Source of the DNA: CAVORB01 sp963736235 | GTDB lineage: Bacteria; Pseudomonadota; Gammaproteobacteria; Chromatiales; Chromatiaceae | Assembly: GCA_963736235.1 (NCBI GenBank) | Contig: CAVTOR010000010.1 | Coordinates: 1 to 26,072, forward strand | Direction of reading: 5' to 3' | Length of the DNA stretch: 26,072 nucleotides | Shown here: piece after piece, positions 16,941 to 24,765 of the stretch | Numbering within the stretch: the stretch's first letter is position 1 | Layout of the letters: each line of letters opens with the position of its first letter | The notes under the pieces: generated by a model | Databases searched by the model: none | What the model was told of the DNA's origin: nothing | The model's input: the letters and a program-made list of their open reading frames with translations, nothing else | Made by a program: the position numbers and the translations under genes

Positions 16941-17273
16941 ATGATGCATGTCCTTCAAAAGGTAGACACCAACAAGCGAGGGTTCTTGTCCAATCCTGAA
17001 CAATGGAGTCCCGACGTCGCGAAGGCGCTGGCGACTGCTGAGGGGATCGACCTGACCGATACGCACTGGGTGGTGCTCAAGGCCATCCGCACACTAAACG
17101 AACAAAACGAGGTTCCAGCGTCCTATCACGTCCTGTGTCAGGAATTAGCAGGGGCCCTGCTACCCTTCAAGTACGGCTGCATTCACGCGATGAAACAACT
17201 CTTCCCCGGAGGGGGCATCAAGCAGGCTGCTCGGATCGCTGGCGTACCGGATCACTTCTGCTTTGGGTGTTGA
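16941..17273 (+). CDS. DsrC/TusE-family sulfur-relay-like protein with C-terminal CxxC
   Basis: Small cytoplasmic protein of the DsrC/TusE superfamily, whose members carry sulfur or act as thiol/disulfide partners through C-terminal cysteines. The 110-aa product shows the fold signatures GFLSNPEQWSPDVAKALA, LTDTHWVVLKAIR and MKQLFPGGGIKQAARIAG. In canonical DsrC the last motif reads KQAC, supplying CysB, with CysA penultimate. Here the CysB position is alanine (A97), and the chain ends FCFGC, giving a CxxC (C107, C110) at the extreme C terminus. It is therefore neither a standard DsrC nor a standard TusE. A GAGGAG sits at 16931-16936; the second ATG at 16944 has better spacing than the first. 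Its neighbours are a sigma-54 activator and the Qmo/Hdr genes, which suggests a redox-partner or sensor role. Confidence 0.88.
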   Translation: MMHVLQKVDTNKRGFLSNPEQWSPDVAKALATAEGIDLTDTHWVVLKAIRTLNEQNEVPASYHVLCQELAGALLPFKYGCIHAMKQLFPGGGIKQAARIAGVPDHFCFGC

Positions 17274-17297
17274 TGCGCTTTCCGGTTCCCTCGTCGT

Positions 17298-17319
17298 GAC
17301 GCGGTCCTAGGACCGCGTC
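17298..17319. promoter_or_regulatory. 22-bp perfect palindrome (operator or hairpin)
   Basis: GACGCGGTCCT is followed immediately by its exact reverse complement, giving a perfect 22-bp palindrome with no spacer, 25 bp after the DsrC-like stop. No T-run follows, so it is not a standard intrinsic terminator. It may be a protein-binding site in front of the sigma-54 regulator gene, or a transcript-end hairpin. The palindrome is directly visible; the role is inference. Confidence 0.5.
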
Positions 17320-17519
17320 CGTCCACTACGATGACCGTGGCACATCGTGCGTAGGTGGGGATTCTTTAATCCTGCCTCGCACCCAATCAGAAGTTTATCC
17401 TGATACACTAACCAACGAATCAAGATTGGCTTCGTTGATAAAGGGCGCGGATACCTCCCGTCCGGCACAGGCGTCCTTGCGGCACCACGTCGATCGCGGA
17501 ATTCGAAGGCACAGCACGG

Positions 17520-18995
17520 ATGGGCGATAGTAGAAGCATCGGTGACCACTCCGGCGGAAGCCGGTTCTGCGCCTCGGCAGTCGATCTGCGGTCGGCCTGC
17601 AGTGACGCCGCAGACGTCAGAGGTCTGGATCGACTGTGCAGCAGGTCGGTCCTGGTGGTTGCTTCCGAGGCGCGTGTGCGCCGATTGCTCGCGAGCACGC
17701 TCGCTCCCCGCTTCGCTCTGGTCGAATCGGCGGAGAACACCCTAAAGGCCGAGGCGTTGCTCGCACGTTGCCGTTTCGACCTACTCATCTCCGCATTCCG
17801 TCTCCCGGAGACATCCGTGCCTGACTGGGCACAGCGATTGCGCCGCCGCGGAGACACGACCGATGTGCTCTTCGTTGCGAACGCGCGTGACCGCGAGCAG
17901 GCGGTGCGCGCAGCAAACGACGCGCGCTACTGCCTGATCTTCGAGCCCTTTGCGCCGGAGCAGCTGATCGTCGCCGCGCGGCGTTGCACCACGCGACGGC
18001 ATGCACGTCCCGATCAGGACCATGCTCCGTACCCGATTCCTGGGAACCGCACCAACGAGTTGATCGTCGGCGACTGTCCGCAGATCAGAGAGCTGCGTGC
18101 CACGATCGAGCGCGTCGCTTCCCGGCCTTCGACCCTTCTGGTCGAAGGCGAGACGGGGACAGGGAAGGAGGTTGCGGCACGGGCGATCCACGCCGCCAGC
18201 GGGCGTAGCGGGCATTTCGTGCCCATCAACTGCGGTGCGCTGCCTAGCGAGCTGCTGGAAAGCGAGCTCTTCGGTCATGCCAAGGGGGCCTTCACAGGCG
18301 CTCATCAGGCGCGAGTCGGGCTCATCCGACATGCTCACGAAGGCACGCTTTTTCTCGATGAGATTAGCGAAATGCCCGTCCCCATGCAGGCGAAGCTGTT
18401 GCGGGTCCTGGAAGAGCGGACCATCAGACCCGTCGGCTTGAACCAGGAGCTGCCGGTCGATGTGCGGATCGTCGCCGCCACCCATCGCGACCTGCACCAG
18501 GAGGTGGCTGAGGGGCGGTTCCGCGAGGACCTGTTCTATCGCCTGAGCGTCCTTGTACTGAAGATGCCGCCGCTACGCGAGCGCGCCGACGACATCCCTC
18601 TGTTGGTGCGGCACGTAGTCGCGCGCTTGGCGGGTGACATGGGTTTGCCGGTCCCGAGCGACTGGGACGACGAACTCGCGATGCTGGGCGACCACGACTG
18701 GCCCGGTAACGTCCGCGAGCTGCGCAACGTCATCGAGCGTTCGCTTCTACTGGGCTGTCCGCCAAGTCGATGCCTCAATATGCGTCCCAACGGTGGCTCT
18801 TGCCTGCCGCAGCACAGTGACGAGGGCGATTGGCGCCTCACGACGATCGAGCAGCGGCACATTCGTGCCGTTCTGGAAGCGACTCAGGGCAACAAGTCCG
18901 AAGCCGCCCGGCGGCTGGGGATTTCCCGCAAGACCCTGGAGCGCAAGCTCAAGGCCTGGACCTGTGCGGCTCCCCAAAAGCCAAAATCGATTTGA
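17520..18995 (+). CDS. Sigma-54-dependent Fis-family regulator with degenerate receiver
   Basis: Bacterial enhancer-binding protein that activates sigma-54 promoters. The 491-aa product has a receiver-like domain (about 41-160), a complete AAA+ domain (about 182-410) and a C-terminal Fis-type HTH (about 444-480, HIRAVLEATQGNKSEAARRL). The AAA+ part has Walker A GETGTGKE (210-217), the sigma-54 contact loop GAFTGA (256-261), Walker B GTLFLDE (275-281) and WPGNVRELRN. The receiver lacks its usual acidic pair (VVASE, where VVDDE is expected). It also lacks the phosphoacceptor aspartate (LLISAFRLP, A92) and the conserved lysine (FEPF, E142). Phosphorylation control is therefore unlikely. The start at 17520 leaves about 40 residues of unclear origin before the receiver. 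It sits between the DsrC-like gene and qmoA. Confidence 0.92.
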   Translation: MGDSRSIGDHSGGSRFCASAVDLRSACSDAADVRGLDRLCSRSVLVVASEARVRRLLASTLAPRFALVESAENTLKAEALLARCRFDLLISAFRLPETSVPDWAQRLRRRGDTTDVLFVANARDREQAVRAANDARYCLIFEPFAPEQLIVAARRCTTRRHARPDQDHAPYPIPGNRTNELIVGDCPQIRELRATIERVASRPSTLLVEGETGTGKEVAARAIHAASGRSGHFVPINCGALPSELLESELFGHAKGAFTGAHQARVGLIRHAHEGTLFLDEISEMPVPMQAKLLRVLEERTIRPVGLNQELPVDVRIVAATHRDLHQEVAEGRFREDLFYRLSVLVLKMPPLRERADDIPLLVRHVVARLAGDMGLPVPSDWDDELAMLGDHDWPGNVRELRNVIERSLLLGCPPSRCLNMRPNGGSCLPQHSDEGDWRLTTIEQRHIRAVLEATQGNKSEAARRLGISRKTLERKLKAWTCAAPQKPKSI

Positions 18996-19024
18996 TTTGG
19001 CCTCTCGTTGCCAAAACCGATGTG
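18980..19024. promoter_or_regulatory. Pair of 15-bp direct repeats, candidate activator sites
   Basis: GCCAAAATCGATTTG (18980-18994) and GCCAAAACCGATGTG (19010-19024) match at 13 of 15 bases and start 30 bp apart, close to three helical turns. The first overlaps the regulator's stop codon. The second is about 460 bp upstream of qmoA. Sigma-54 activators bind such distal paired sites, so these are candidates for regulator binding, but a chance origin is possible. Confidence 0.35.
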
Positions 19025-19483
19025 GCAGGGAATGTCCGCTTGCCGGTGTCAACCGATCAGCAGCTGAATCTCGGTGACGGCCGGTTCTCGAAAGCAGAGG
19101 CCATACTGGAAGCGCACGTTTCGGCGGCTCTTGATGGGGCTCAAGGGACGGTCATGATGGTGCGTCCATGATCACCCGAGGACGGAGAAGGTCGGTCGCG
19201 ATGAGCCGTCGATTTTTGTTGGGCGTGGCGAAAACCATACGCCTCTGGGGAACGGCGGTTACCTCTGCAACGGATCGTGAGCCTTCTATGGCTTCACTGA
19301 AGCGAATGTCTGCAATGATATTGCGGGCGATGGCAGACTGAGGGGGTCGGACCCTTCCTGGCCGGTTGCTGCCCTCGGGCGTAGAACTCCTCGCCTCAAG
19401 ACCCCCTCCTCTTCACGGCTAAGAGAACTCGCCGCATGGGGTCCACAAGATAGGAACATCCCGCCCCCAGCGGAGGAAAGTCC
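18996..19483. other. Intergenic region upstream of qmoA
   Basis: About 490 bp without a recognisable gene, containing the second 15-bp repeat and presumably the qmo promoter. The only sequence with GG and GC at the sigma-54 spacing in a TGGC context that I found is at 19289-19303 (TGGCTTCACTGAAGC), a weak match. No aprBA sequence is present here, although apr genes precede qmo genes in many genomes. A strong GGAGGA lies at about 19474-19479 before the qmoA ATG. Confidence 0.4.
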
Positions 19484-20767
19484 ATGTCGGAAGTTATCGC
19501 AACCAACGAGACCATCCTGGTGGTCGGTGGTGGCATCAGCGGCATGACCGCCGCCCTGGAGGCCGCCGAGACCGGGAAGCAGGTCGTGCTGGTTGAAAAG
19601 CGTCCCTATTTGGGCGGGCGTGTCTCCCAGCTGTACAAATACTTCCCCAAGCTCTGCTTCCCCACCTGTGGGCTGGAGATCAACCAGCGCCGCGCCAAGA
19701 TGAACCCCAACCTCACGGTCGTAACTATGGCCGAGGTGACGGACATCAAGGGCGAGAAAGGGAGCTACACCGCGACCGTCAAGATTTCCCCGCGCTACGT
19801 CAACGAAAACTGCACCGCCTGCGGCGAGTGCGAGAAGGCTGTCGATGCGGAGTTCGACGACGAATACAACTACGGCCTCTCCAAGCGCAAGGGCGCCTAT
19901 CTGCCCTATCGCATGGCACACCCGCAGCGCTACGTGCTGGACCCGGCGATCATCGGCACCGCTGACGCCCAGAAGGCAAGAGACGCCTGCAAGTACGGCG
20001 CCGTAGACCTGGACATGCAGGAAGAGACCATCGACTTCCCCTGCGGCGCCGTGATCTGGGCCACCGGCTGGCGTCCCTATGACGCCGCGAAGATCCAGCC
20101 CTACGGCTACGATCGCTTCCCCAACGTCATCACCAGCGTCGAGTTCGAGCGCATGGCCGATCCCTCCGGTCCCACCGGCGGCAAGATCGTGCGTCCCTCC
20201 GACGGCAAGGAGGCCAAGAAGGTCGCCTTCATCCAGTGCGCGGGCTCCCGCGACCGCAACCACCTGCTGCATTGCTCGCGCATCTGCTGCATGGCCTCAC
20301 TGAAGCAGTGCACCTACGTGAGCGATGCCTACGGCGCCGACGCCGAGATCAGCGTTTACTACATCGACATCCGCGCCATCGACCGCTTCGAGGACTTCTA
20401 CGACAAGGTCAAGAAGATCGAGCAGGTCAAGTTCATCAAGTCCAAGCCCGCCGCCGTCGTGGCAGACAAGGACGGTAACCCGGTGGTCCACGGCGTCGAC
20501 ACCGAGGGTTACAACCGCTTCGCGGACACTCACGACCTGGTGGTCCTGGCCACCGGCATGGAGCCATCGGTTGACAAGGATAGCTTCCCGGTCGACATCG
20601 TCATCAACCGCGAGGGTTTCATCGAGGCCGCGCCTGAAAATAGTGGAGTCTTCGCCGCGGGTAGCGCGTCCGACGCGCTGGACGTGAACCGTGCCGTCCA
20701 GCACGCCACGGGAGCGGCTCTGCGCGCCATCCAGGTCGTCAACGGCGCTGCCGGAGTGGAGGGTTAA
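19484..20767 (+). CDS. qmoA: QmoA, HdrA-like FAD/iron-sulfur subunit
   Basis: Flavoprotein of the heterodisulfide reductase A family. In sulfate reducers and some sulfur oxidisers, Qmo links APS reductase to the quinone pool. The 427-aa product is typical for QmoA, which is shorter than HdrA. The FAD motif ILVVGGGISGMTAALEAAET is at residues 11-30. Conserved cysteines occur at KLCFPTCGLEINQRR (C58, C62), CTACGEC (C110, C113, C116) and DACKYGAVDLDM (C169). VAFIQCAGSRDRNHLLHCSR and RICCMASLKQ follow, then the closing FAD segment GVFAAGSASDALDVNRAVQH. The ATG has an ideal GGAGGA upstream. qmoB starts 4 bp after its stop. The gene is intact. It is cytoplasmic in a complex with QmoB. Confidence 0.93.
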   Translation: MSEVIATNETILVVGGGISGMTAALEAAETGKQVVLVEKRPYLGGRVSQLYKYFPKLCFPTCGLEINQRRAKMNPNLTVVTMAEVTDIKGEKGSYTATVKISPRYVNENCTACGECEKAVDAEFDDEYNYGLSKRKGAYLPYRMAHPQRYVLDPAIIGTADAQKARDACKYGAVDLDMQEETIDFPCGAVIWATGWRPYDAAKIQPYGYDRFPNVITSVEFERMADPSGPTGGKIVRPSDGKEAKKVAFIQCAGSRDRNHLLHCSRICCMASLKQCTYVSDAYGADAEISVYYIDIRAIDRFEDFYDKVKKIEQVKFIKSKPAAVVADKDGNPVVHGVDTEGYNRFADTHDLVVLATGMEPSVDKDSFPVDIVINREGFIEAAPENSGVFAAGSASDALDVNRAVQHATGAALRAIQVVNGAAGVEG

Positions 20768-20771
20768 GCAC

Positions 20772-23070
20772 ATGGCAGAAGAGAAGAAATTCGCCGGCTA
20801 TATCTGCACCGGCTGCGGCATCGGCGAGCGCCTCGACGCGGGTCAGCTCGAGTCCACCGCCAAGCGCGACGGCAAGATCCCCGAGGTCAAGCAGCACGAG
20901 ATGCTGTGCTCCGCCGAGGGCATCAAGATGATCCGAGACGACATCGACGCCGGCGCGACCCACGTCATGATCGCCGCCTGCTCGCGCCGCGCCAAGGTGG
21001 AGGCATTCAACTTCACCGACGCGGCCATGTCCCGCGCCAACCTGCGCGAGGGCGTCATCTGGCTGCGCCCCGAGAGCGAGGAGAACCAGGAGACCACGCA
21101 GGAGATGGCGGACGACTACATCCGCATGGCCTGCGCCGAGGTCAAGTTCATGACCAAACCCAAGCCATCCGGCGAGCAGGCGCTGAACAGAACCCTGCTG
21201 GTGGTTGGCGGCGGCGTCACCGGCATGACCTCCGCCATCGAGGCGGCCAAGGCCGGTTACTCCGTGCACCTTGTGGCCGAGGAGGCCAAGCTCGGCGGCG
21301 TCTGGGCCGATCTGTACAAGCGCGTGCCTTTCCGCGCGGCGGCCGCGGGCGTCCCCAACGGCCGCAACGTGGACCTGCCCCAGCCCGAGGACCCGGGCAT
21401 CGAGGCCATGGCCGCCGAGATCGAGGCCAACGGGAAGATCACGGTCCACCTCAACGCCAAGATCACCAAGACCTCCGGCGCACCAGGCCGCTTCTCGGCG
21501 GACATCAGCACCGAATCCGGCGGCACCGTCACCGAGAACTTCGGCGCCATCGTCCAGGCCACGGACTACAAGCCCTACGACGCCAACAAGCTGCCGGAAT
21601 TCAGCTACGGCAAGACCCCGGACGTGGTCACCAACTTCGAGCTCGAGAAGCTGGCGAAGGAGGCGAACGGCGCGCCTATCAAGCGCCCGTCGGACGGCAA
21701 GGAGGTCAAGTCCGTCGCTTTCATCCAGTGCGCGGGCCAACGCTCCACCGCGAAGGGCCACCTGCCCTACTGCTCCGGATTCTGCTGTAGCGAGTCCATC
21801 AAGCAGGCGATGTACTTCAAGAGCCCAGAACGCGGATTGCGACGCCACCGTCCTGTTCGACGATCTGCGCACGCCCGGCGCCGCAGGCGAGGACTTCTAC
21901 CGCGCCGGTCAGCAGGCGATGGTGACCTTCTCCAAGGGCAAGGCCTCCGAGGTCGTGCAGAACGGCGGCGGGCTCAAGGTCAAGTTCAAGGACCTGATCC
22001 TGAACGAAGACGCCGAGATGGAGTGCGACATGGTGGTGCTGGCCACCGGGCAGGTACCGCACGTTGGTCCGGACCCCTACGCCCAGCTCGCCGTCGAGCG
22101 AGGCCGAGGACGAGGCGGAGAAAGAGGCCGCGCGCGCGAAGCTGGCGGTGGCGCCCCCGTCCATCCTCAACCTGGACTATCGTCAGGGCACCGACCTGCC
22201 GCAGCTCAAGCACGGCTTCGTCGACTCCCACTTCATCTGCTTCCCCTACGAGACGCGCCGTACCGGCATTTATGCTGCCGGCCCCGTGCGCCGTCCGATG
22301 GACATGAAGCAGGCGGTTGAGGACGCCGTCGGCGCCACCATGAAGGCGATCCAGTCCCTTGAGAACGCATCCCAGGGCCGCGCCGCTCACCCGCGCGTGG
22401 GCGACCTCAGCTATCCGAGCTTCCGCAAGGAAGGCTGCACCCAGTGCAAGCGCTGCACCGTGGAGTGCCCCTTCGGCGCCATCAACGAGGACGAGCAGCG
22501 GTACCCGGTATTCAACGAGTCGCGCTGCCGCCGCTGCGGCACCTGCATGGGCGCCTGCGCGGTGCGCGTCATCTCCTTCGAGAACTACTCCATCGACACC
22601 GTCGGCCAGCAGATCAAGGCCGTCGACATCCCGGACGAGCCCTTCGGGAAGCCCCGCATCCTCGCATTCGCCTGCGAGAACGACGCCTACCCGGCGCTCG
22701 ACATGGCCGCCCAGGCCGCCCGATCCGGAAATGGCGTGGAGCTCACCCCCTTCGCGCGCGTCATCCCGGTGCGCTGCCTGGGAAGCGTGAACCTTTCCTG
22801 GGTCACGGACGCGCTCAACTCTGGCTACGACGGCATCGTGCTCATGGGCTGCCGGCGCAACGACGACTACCAGTGTCACTTCGTGCGCGGATCGGCGATG
22901 GCCGCCGAGCGCATGAGCAAGGTGGGCGAAACGCTGCAGACGCTGAATCTGGAACCGGAGCGGTGGTCGTCTTCGAGGTCGCGATCACAGACATCAAGCG
23001 CGCGCCGCAGCTGCTCAACGACATGGCCGCCACGGTCGAGAAGATCGGCATGAGCCCGTTCAAGTTCTGA
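20772..23070 (+). CDS. qmoB: QmoB, HdrA/MvhD-like subunit, frame-disrupted at three points
   Basis: The large Qmo subunit, an HdrA-like flavoprotein fused to a C-terminal MvhD-like domain. The start MAEEKKFAGYICTGCGIGER leads to the FAD motif LLVVGGGVTGMTSAIEAAKA. Two [4Fe-4S] motifs (GCTQCKRCTVECPFGAI and RCRRCGTCMGACAVRVI) follow, then the MvhD-like part containing RILAFACENDAYPALDM. As written, the frame breaks three times. There is an extra base in the C-run at 21824-21826, one extra base near 22101 (where LAVE should continue into AEDEAEKEAARAKLAV), and one missing base in the G-run near 22962 (where VVVFEVAITDIKRAPQLL follows in another frame). Coding on both sides is highly conserved to the TGA at 23068-23070. 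Sequencing error is likely. If real, the gene is dead and the Qmo complex with it. Confidence 0.88.
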
Positions 23071-23071
23071 C

Positions 23072-23141
23072 TAGGGCGGACGCGCAGCCGGTTCCGCCGA
23101 TTGATCACGAGTCGGCGGATCGCCGTTGGGCATCCGCCCTA
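23072..23141 (+). other. Nested stem-loop between qmoB and hdrC
   Basis: An outer perfect 9-bp stem (TAGGGCGGA at 23072-23080 with TCCGCCCTA at 23133-23141) encloses an inner perfect 8-bp stem (TCCGCCGA at 23093-23100 with TCGGCGGA at 23112-23119, 11-nt loop). No T-run follows, so it is not an intrinsic terminator. It ends about 10 nt before the hdrC ribosome binding site (GAGGGG). It may mark an mRNA processing or stabilising point, or tune hdrC expression. Confidence 0.5.
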
Positions 23142-23167
23142 CGAACCCGTCGAGGGGATTACCGAAC

Positions 23168-23803
23168 ATGAGCACGAACCAAGCAATGGTCGAGAAGTAC
23201 CGCAACAACTTCCTCAAGGAGGTTGAGGCGAACGTCGAGGAAGGCGAATGGGTGAAGATGTGCATGCAGTGCGGCGTATGCTCCGGATCCTGTCCGCTGG
23301 GCAAGTTCTGGGCCCATCCGCCGCAGGAGATCTTCATGATGATTCGCGCCGGCAAGCGCGACGAGGTCCTGGGCTCCGACTCCATGTGGATGTGCACCTC
23401 CTGCTACAACTGCATCGTACGCTGCCCGCGCGAGCTGCCCATCACCCACATCATGCACGGCCTCGCTCATTACGCGAAGCGCCTCGGCCTGGTGCCGCAG
23501 AACCAGCCCACGGCCAGGTTCTCCCAGCTGTTCTGGGACAACCTGATGAAAAAGGGCCGGGTCAACGAGCTCAAGCTCGGCCTGTCGCTCTATTTCATGA
23601 ACGGCTTCGGCGAGGGCGTGAAGACCTCGCTGGCCAAGCAGAAGCTCGGCATGAACATGATGAAGACCAAGCGCATGAACCCGATGGAGATCATGGGCGG
23701 GCACGCGGTCAAAGACCTGAGCGGATTCCAGAAGGCCATCGCGAAGGCCCAGGAGCTGGAAGACGCCCGTATCGCCCAACATGGCTCGAATAAGGGCGCT
23801 TGA
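23168..23803 (+). CDS. hdrC: HdrC-like iron-sulfur protein
   Basis: Electron-transfer subunit of heterodisulfide-reductase-type complexes. From the ATG at 23168 (GAGGGG about 10 bp upstream) the product is 211 aa. It carries two complete [4Fe-4S] motifs: CMQCGVCSGSCP (C32, C35, C38, C42) and CTSCYNCIVRCP (C76, C79, C82, C86). No transmembrane heme-b domain like that of classical QmoC is present, so this is the soluble HdrC type. It replaces, together with the next gene, the QmoC function, an arrangement known in some sulfur oxidisers and Gram-positive sulfate reducers. The gap to hdrB is 13 bp. Confidence 0.92.
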   Translation: MSTNQAMVEKYRNNFLKEVEANVEEGEWVKMCMQCGVCSGSCPLGKFWAHPPQEIFMMIRAGKRDEVLGSDSMWMCTSCYNCIVRCPRELPITHIMHGLAHYAKRLGLVPQNQPTARFSQLFWDNLMKKGRVNELKLGLSLYFMNGFGEGVKTSLAKQKLGMNMMKTKRMNPMEIMGGHAVKDLSGFQKAIAKAQELEDARIAQHGSNKGA

Positions 23804-23816
23804 GGAGAAGACACCA

Positions 23817-24716
23817 ATGGCTAAGAAAGAATACTCCTTCTACCCGGGGTGCTCTTCTCAGAAGGGCGCCTCATCCTCCAACTACCTGGTCTCGGTGCAG
23901 ACCATGTGCGAGGAGCTGGACATCCAGCTCAACGAGATCCCGGACTGGAACTGTTGCGCCGCCTCCATCGGCTATTCCGGCGGCGGCGAGCTGCCCCGGC
24001 TGACGCTCTCGGCGCGCAACATCGTGCTCTCCCAGGAGCACAATCCGGGTCAGGACATCGTCGCCACCTGCGCCGCCTGCTGGCTCTCCACCCGCGAGGC
24101 CGCCGAGCGCCTGCACGAGGACGAGAGCCTGCTCGCCGAGGCCAACACCGCGCTGGCCGAGGCCGGCCTCAAACTCAAGGGCGAGGTGCCGATCAAGCAC
24201 ATGGCGGAGGTTCTGATCGAGGACATCGGCTACGAGGCCATCGGCGCCAAGGTCAAGAAGCCGCTGGAAGGCATCAAGATCGCCGGCTACGTCGGCTGCC
24301 AGACCAACCGCCCCTTCGGCATCTCGGGCGAGTCCTTCGAGAATCCCAAGTATCTGGACAAGCTGGTGGAAACCCTGGGCGGCGAGTCCCTGCCGGGCTA
24401 CGAGAAGAAGGTCCAGTGCTGCGGCGGGGCGCTGGCCTTCTCCGAGCCGGAGAAGTCCCAGGAGATGGTCAAGGGCATCATCGAGGCGGCCTACGACCAC
24501 GGCGCCGACATGATCGTCACCCCCTGCCCCGTGTGCCAGATGAACGTCGAGGTCTATCAGGACGACATCAACGCCACCTACGGCACCAAGTTCAAGATGC
24601 CGGTGGTCTACTATTCGACCCTGATGGCGGTCGCCTACGGGCGCAGCGCCCAGGACGCGGCACTCAACGGCCAGATCATCCCGGCCAAGCAGCTGGATGA
24701 GTTGGCTGCGAAGTAG
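23817..24716 (+). CDS. hdrB: HdrB-like heterodisulfide reductase subunit
   Basis: Catalytic-type subunit of heterodisulfide reductases, containing two cysteine-rich CCG domains. In methanogen HdrB these bind non-cubane [4Fe-4S] clusters that act on disulfides. The 299-aa product (ATG at 23817, GAGGAGAA upstream) has domain one with C12, C46-C47 (WNCCAASIG) and C85/C88 (TCAACWLS), and domain two with C161, C201-C202 (VQCCGGALAF) and C237/C240 (TPCPVCQMNVE). The glycine of the first CCG is alanine, while all the cysteines are kept. It is the last gene before a strong terminator. The product probably forms a complex with HdrC and QmoAB, a natural docking point for DsrC-like proteins (inference). 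Confidence 0.92.
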   Translation: MAKKEYSFYPGCSSQKGASSSNYLVSVQTMCEELDIQLNEIPDWNCCAASIGYSGGGELPRLTLSARNIVLSQEHNPGQDIVATCAACWLSTREAAERLHEDESLLAEANTALAEAGLKLKGEVPIKHMAEVLIEDIGYEAIGAKVKKPLEGIKIAGYVGCQTNRPFGISGESFENPKYLDKLVETLGGESLPGYEKKVQCCGGALAFSEPEKSQEMVKGIIEAAYDHGADMIVTPCPVCQMNVEVYQDDINATYGTKFKMPVVYYSTLMAVAYGRSAQDAALNGQIIPAKQLDELAAK

Positions 24717-24741
24717 CCGCTGACCGCTCCACGTCAGCGAG

Positions 24742-24765
24742 AAGCCCGCCTCGGCGGGCTTTTTT
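24742..24765 (+). terminator. Intrinsic terminator of the qmo-hdr operon
   Basis: AAGCCCGC, loop CTCG, GCGGGCTT, followed by TTTT. This is a perfect GC-rich stem with a T-run, 25 bp after the hdrB stop. It ends the qmoA-qmoB-hdrC-hdrB transcript. Confidence 0.9.

Noticed and set aside
18996..19012. TTGGCCTCTCGTTGCC as a sigma-54 promoter
   Set aside because: GG and GC are nine bases apart instead of the required ten, and it lies nearly 490 bp from qmoA.
19289..19303. TGGCTTCACTGAAGC as a sigma-54 promoter of qmoA
   Set aside because: The spacing is right, but only TGGC and the final GC match the consensus. Too weak to annotate.
20739..21872. Long minus-strand frame opposite qmoB
   Set aside because: Antisense shadow of a conserved gene with no recognisable motif.
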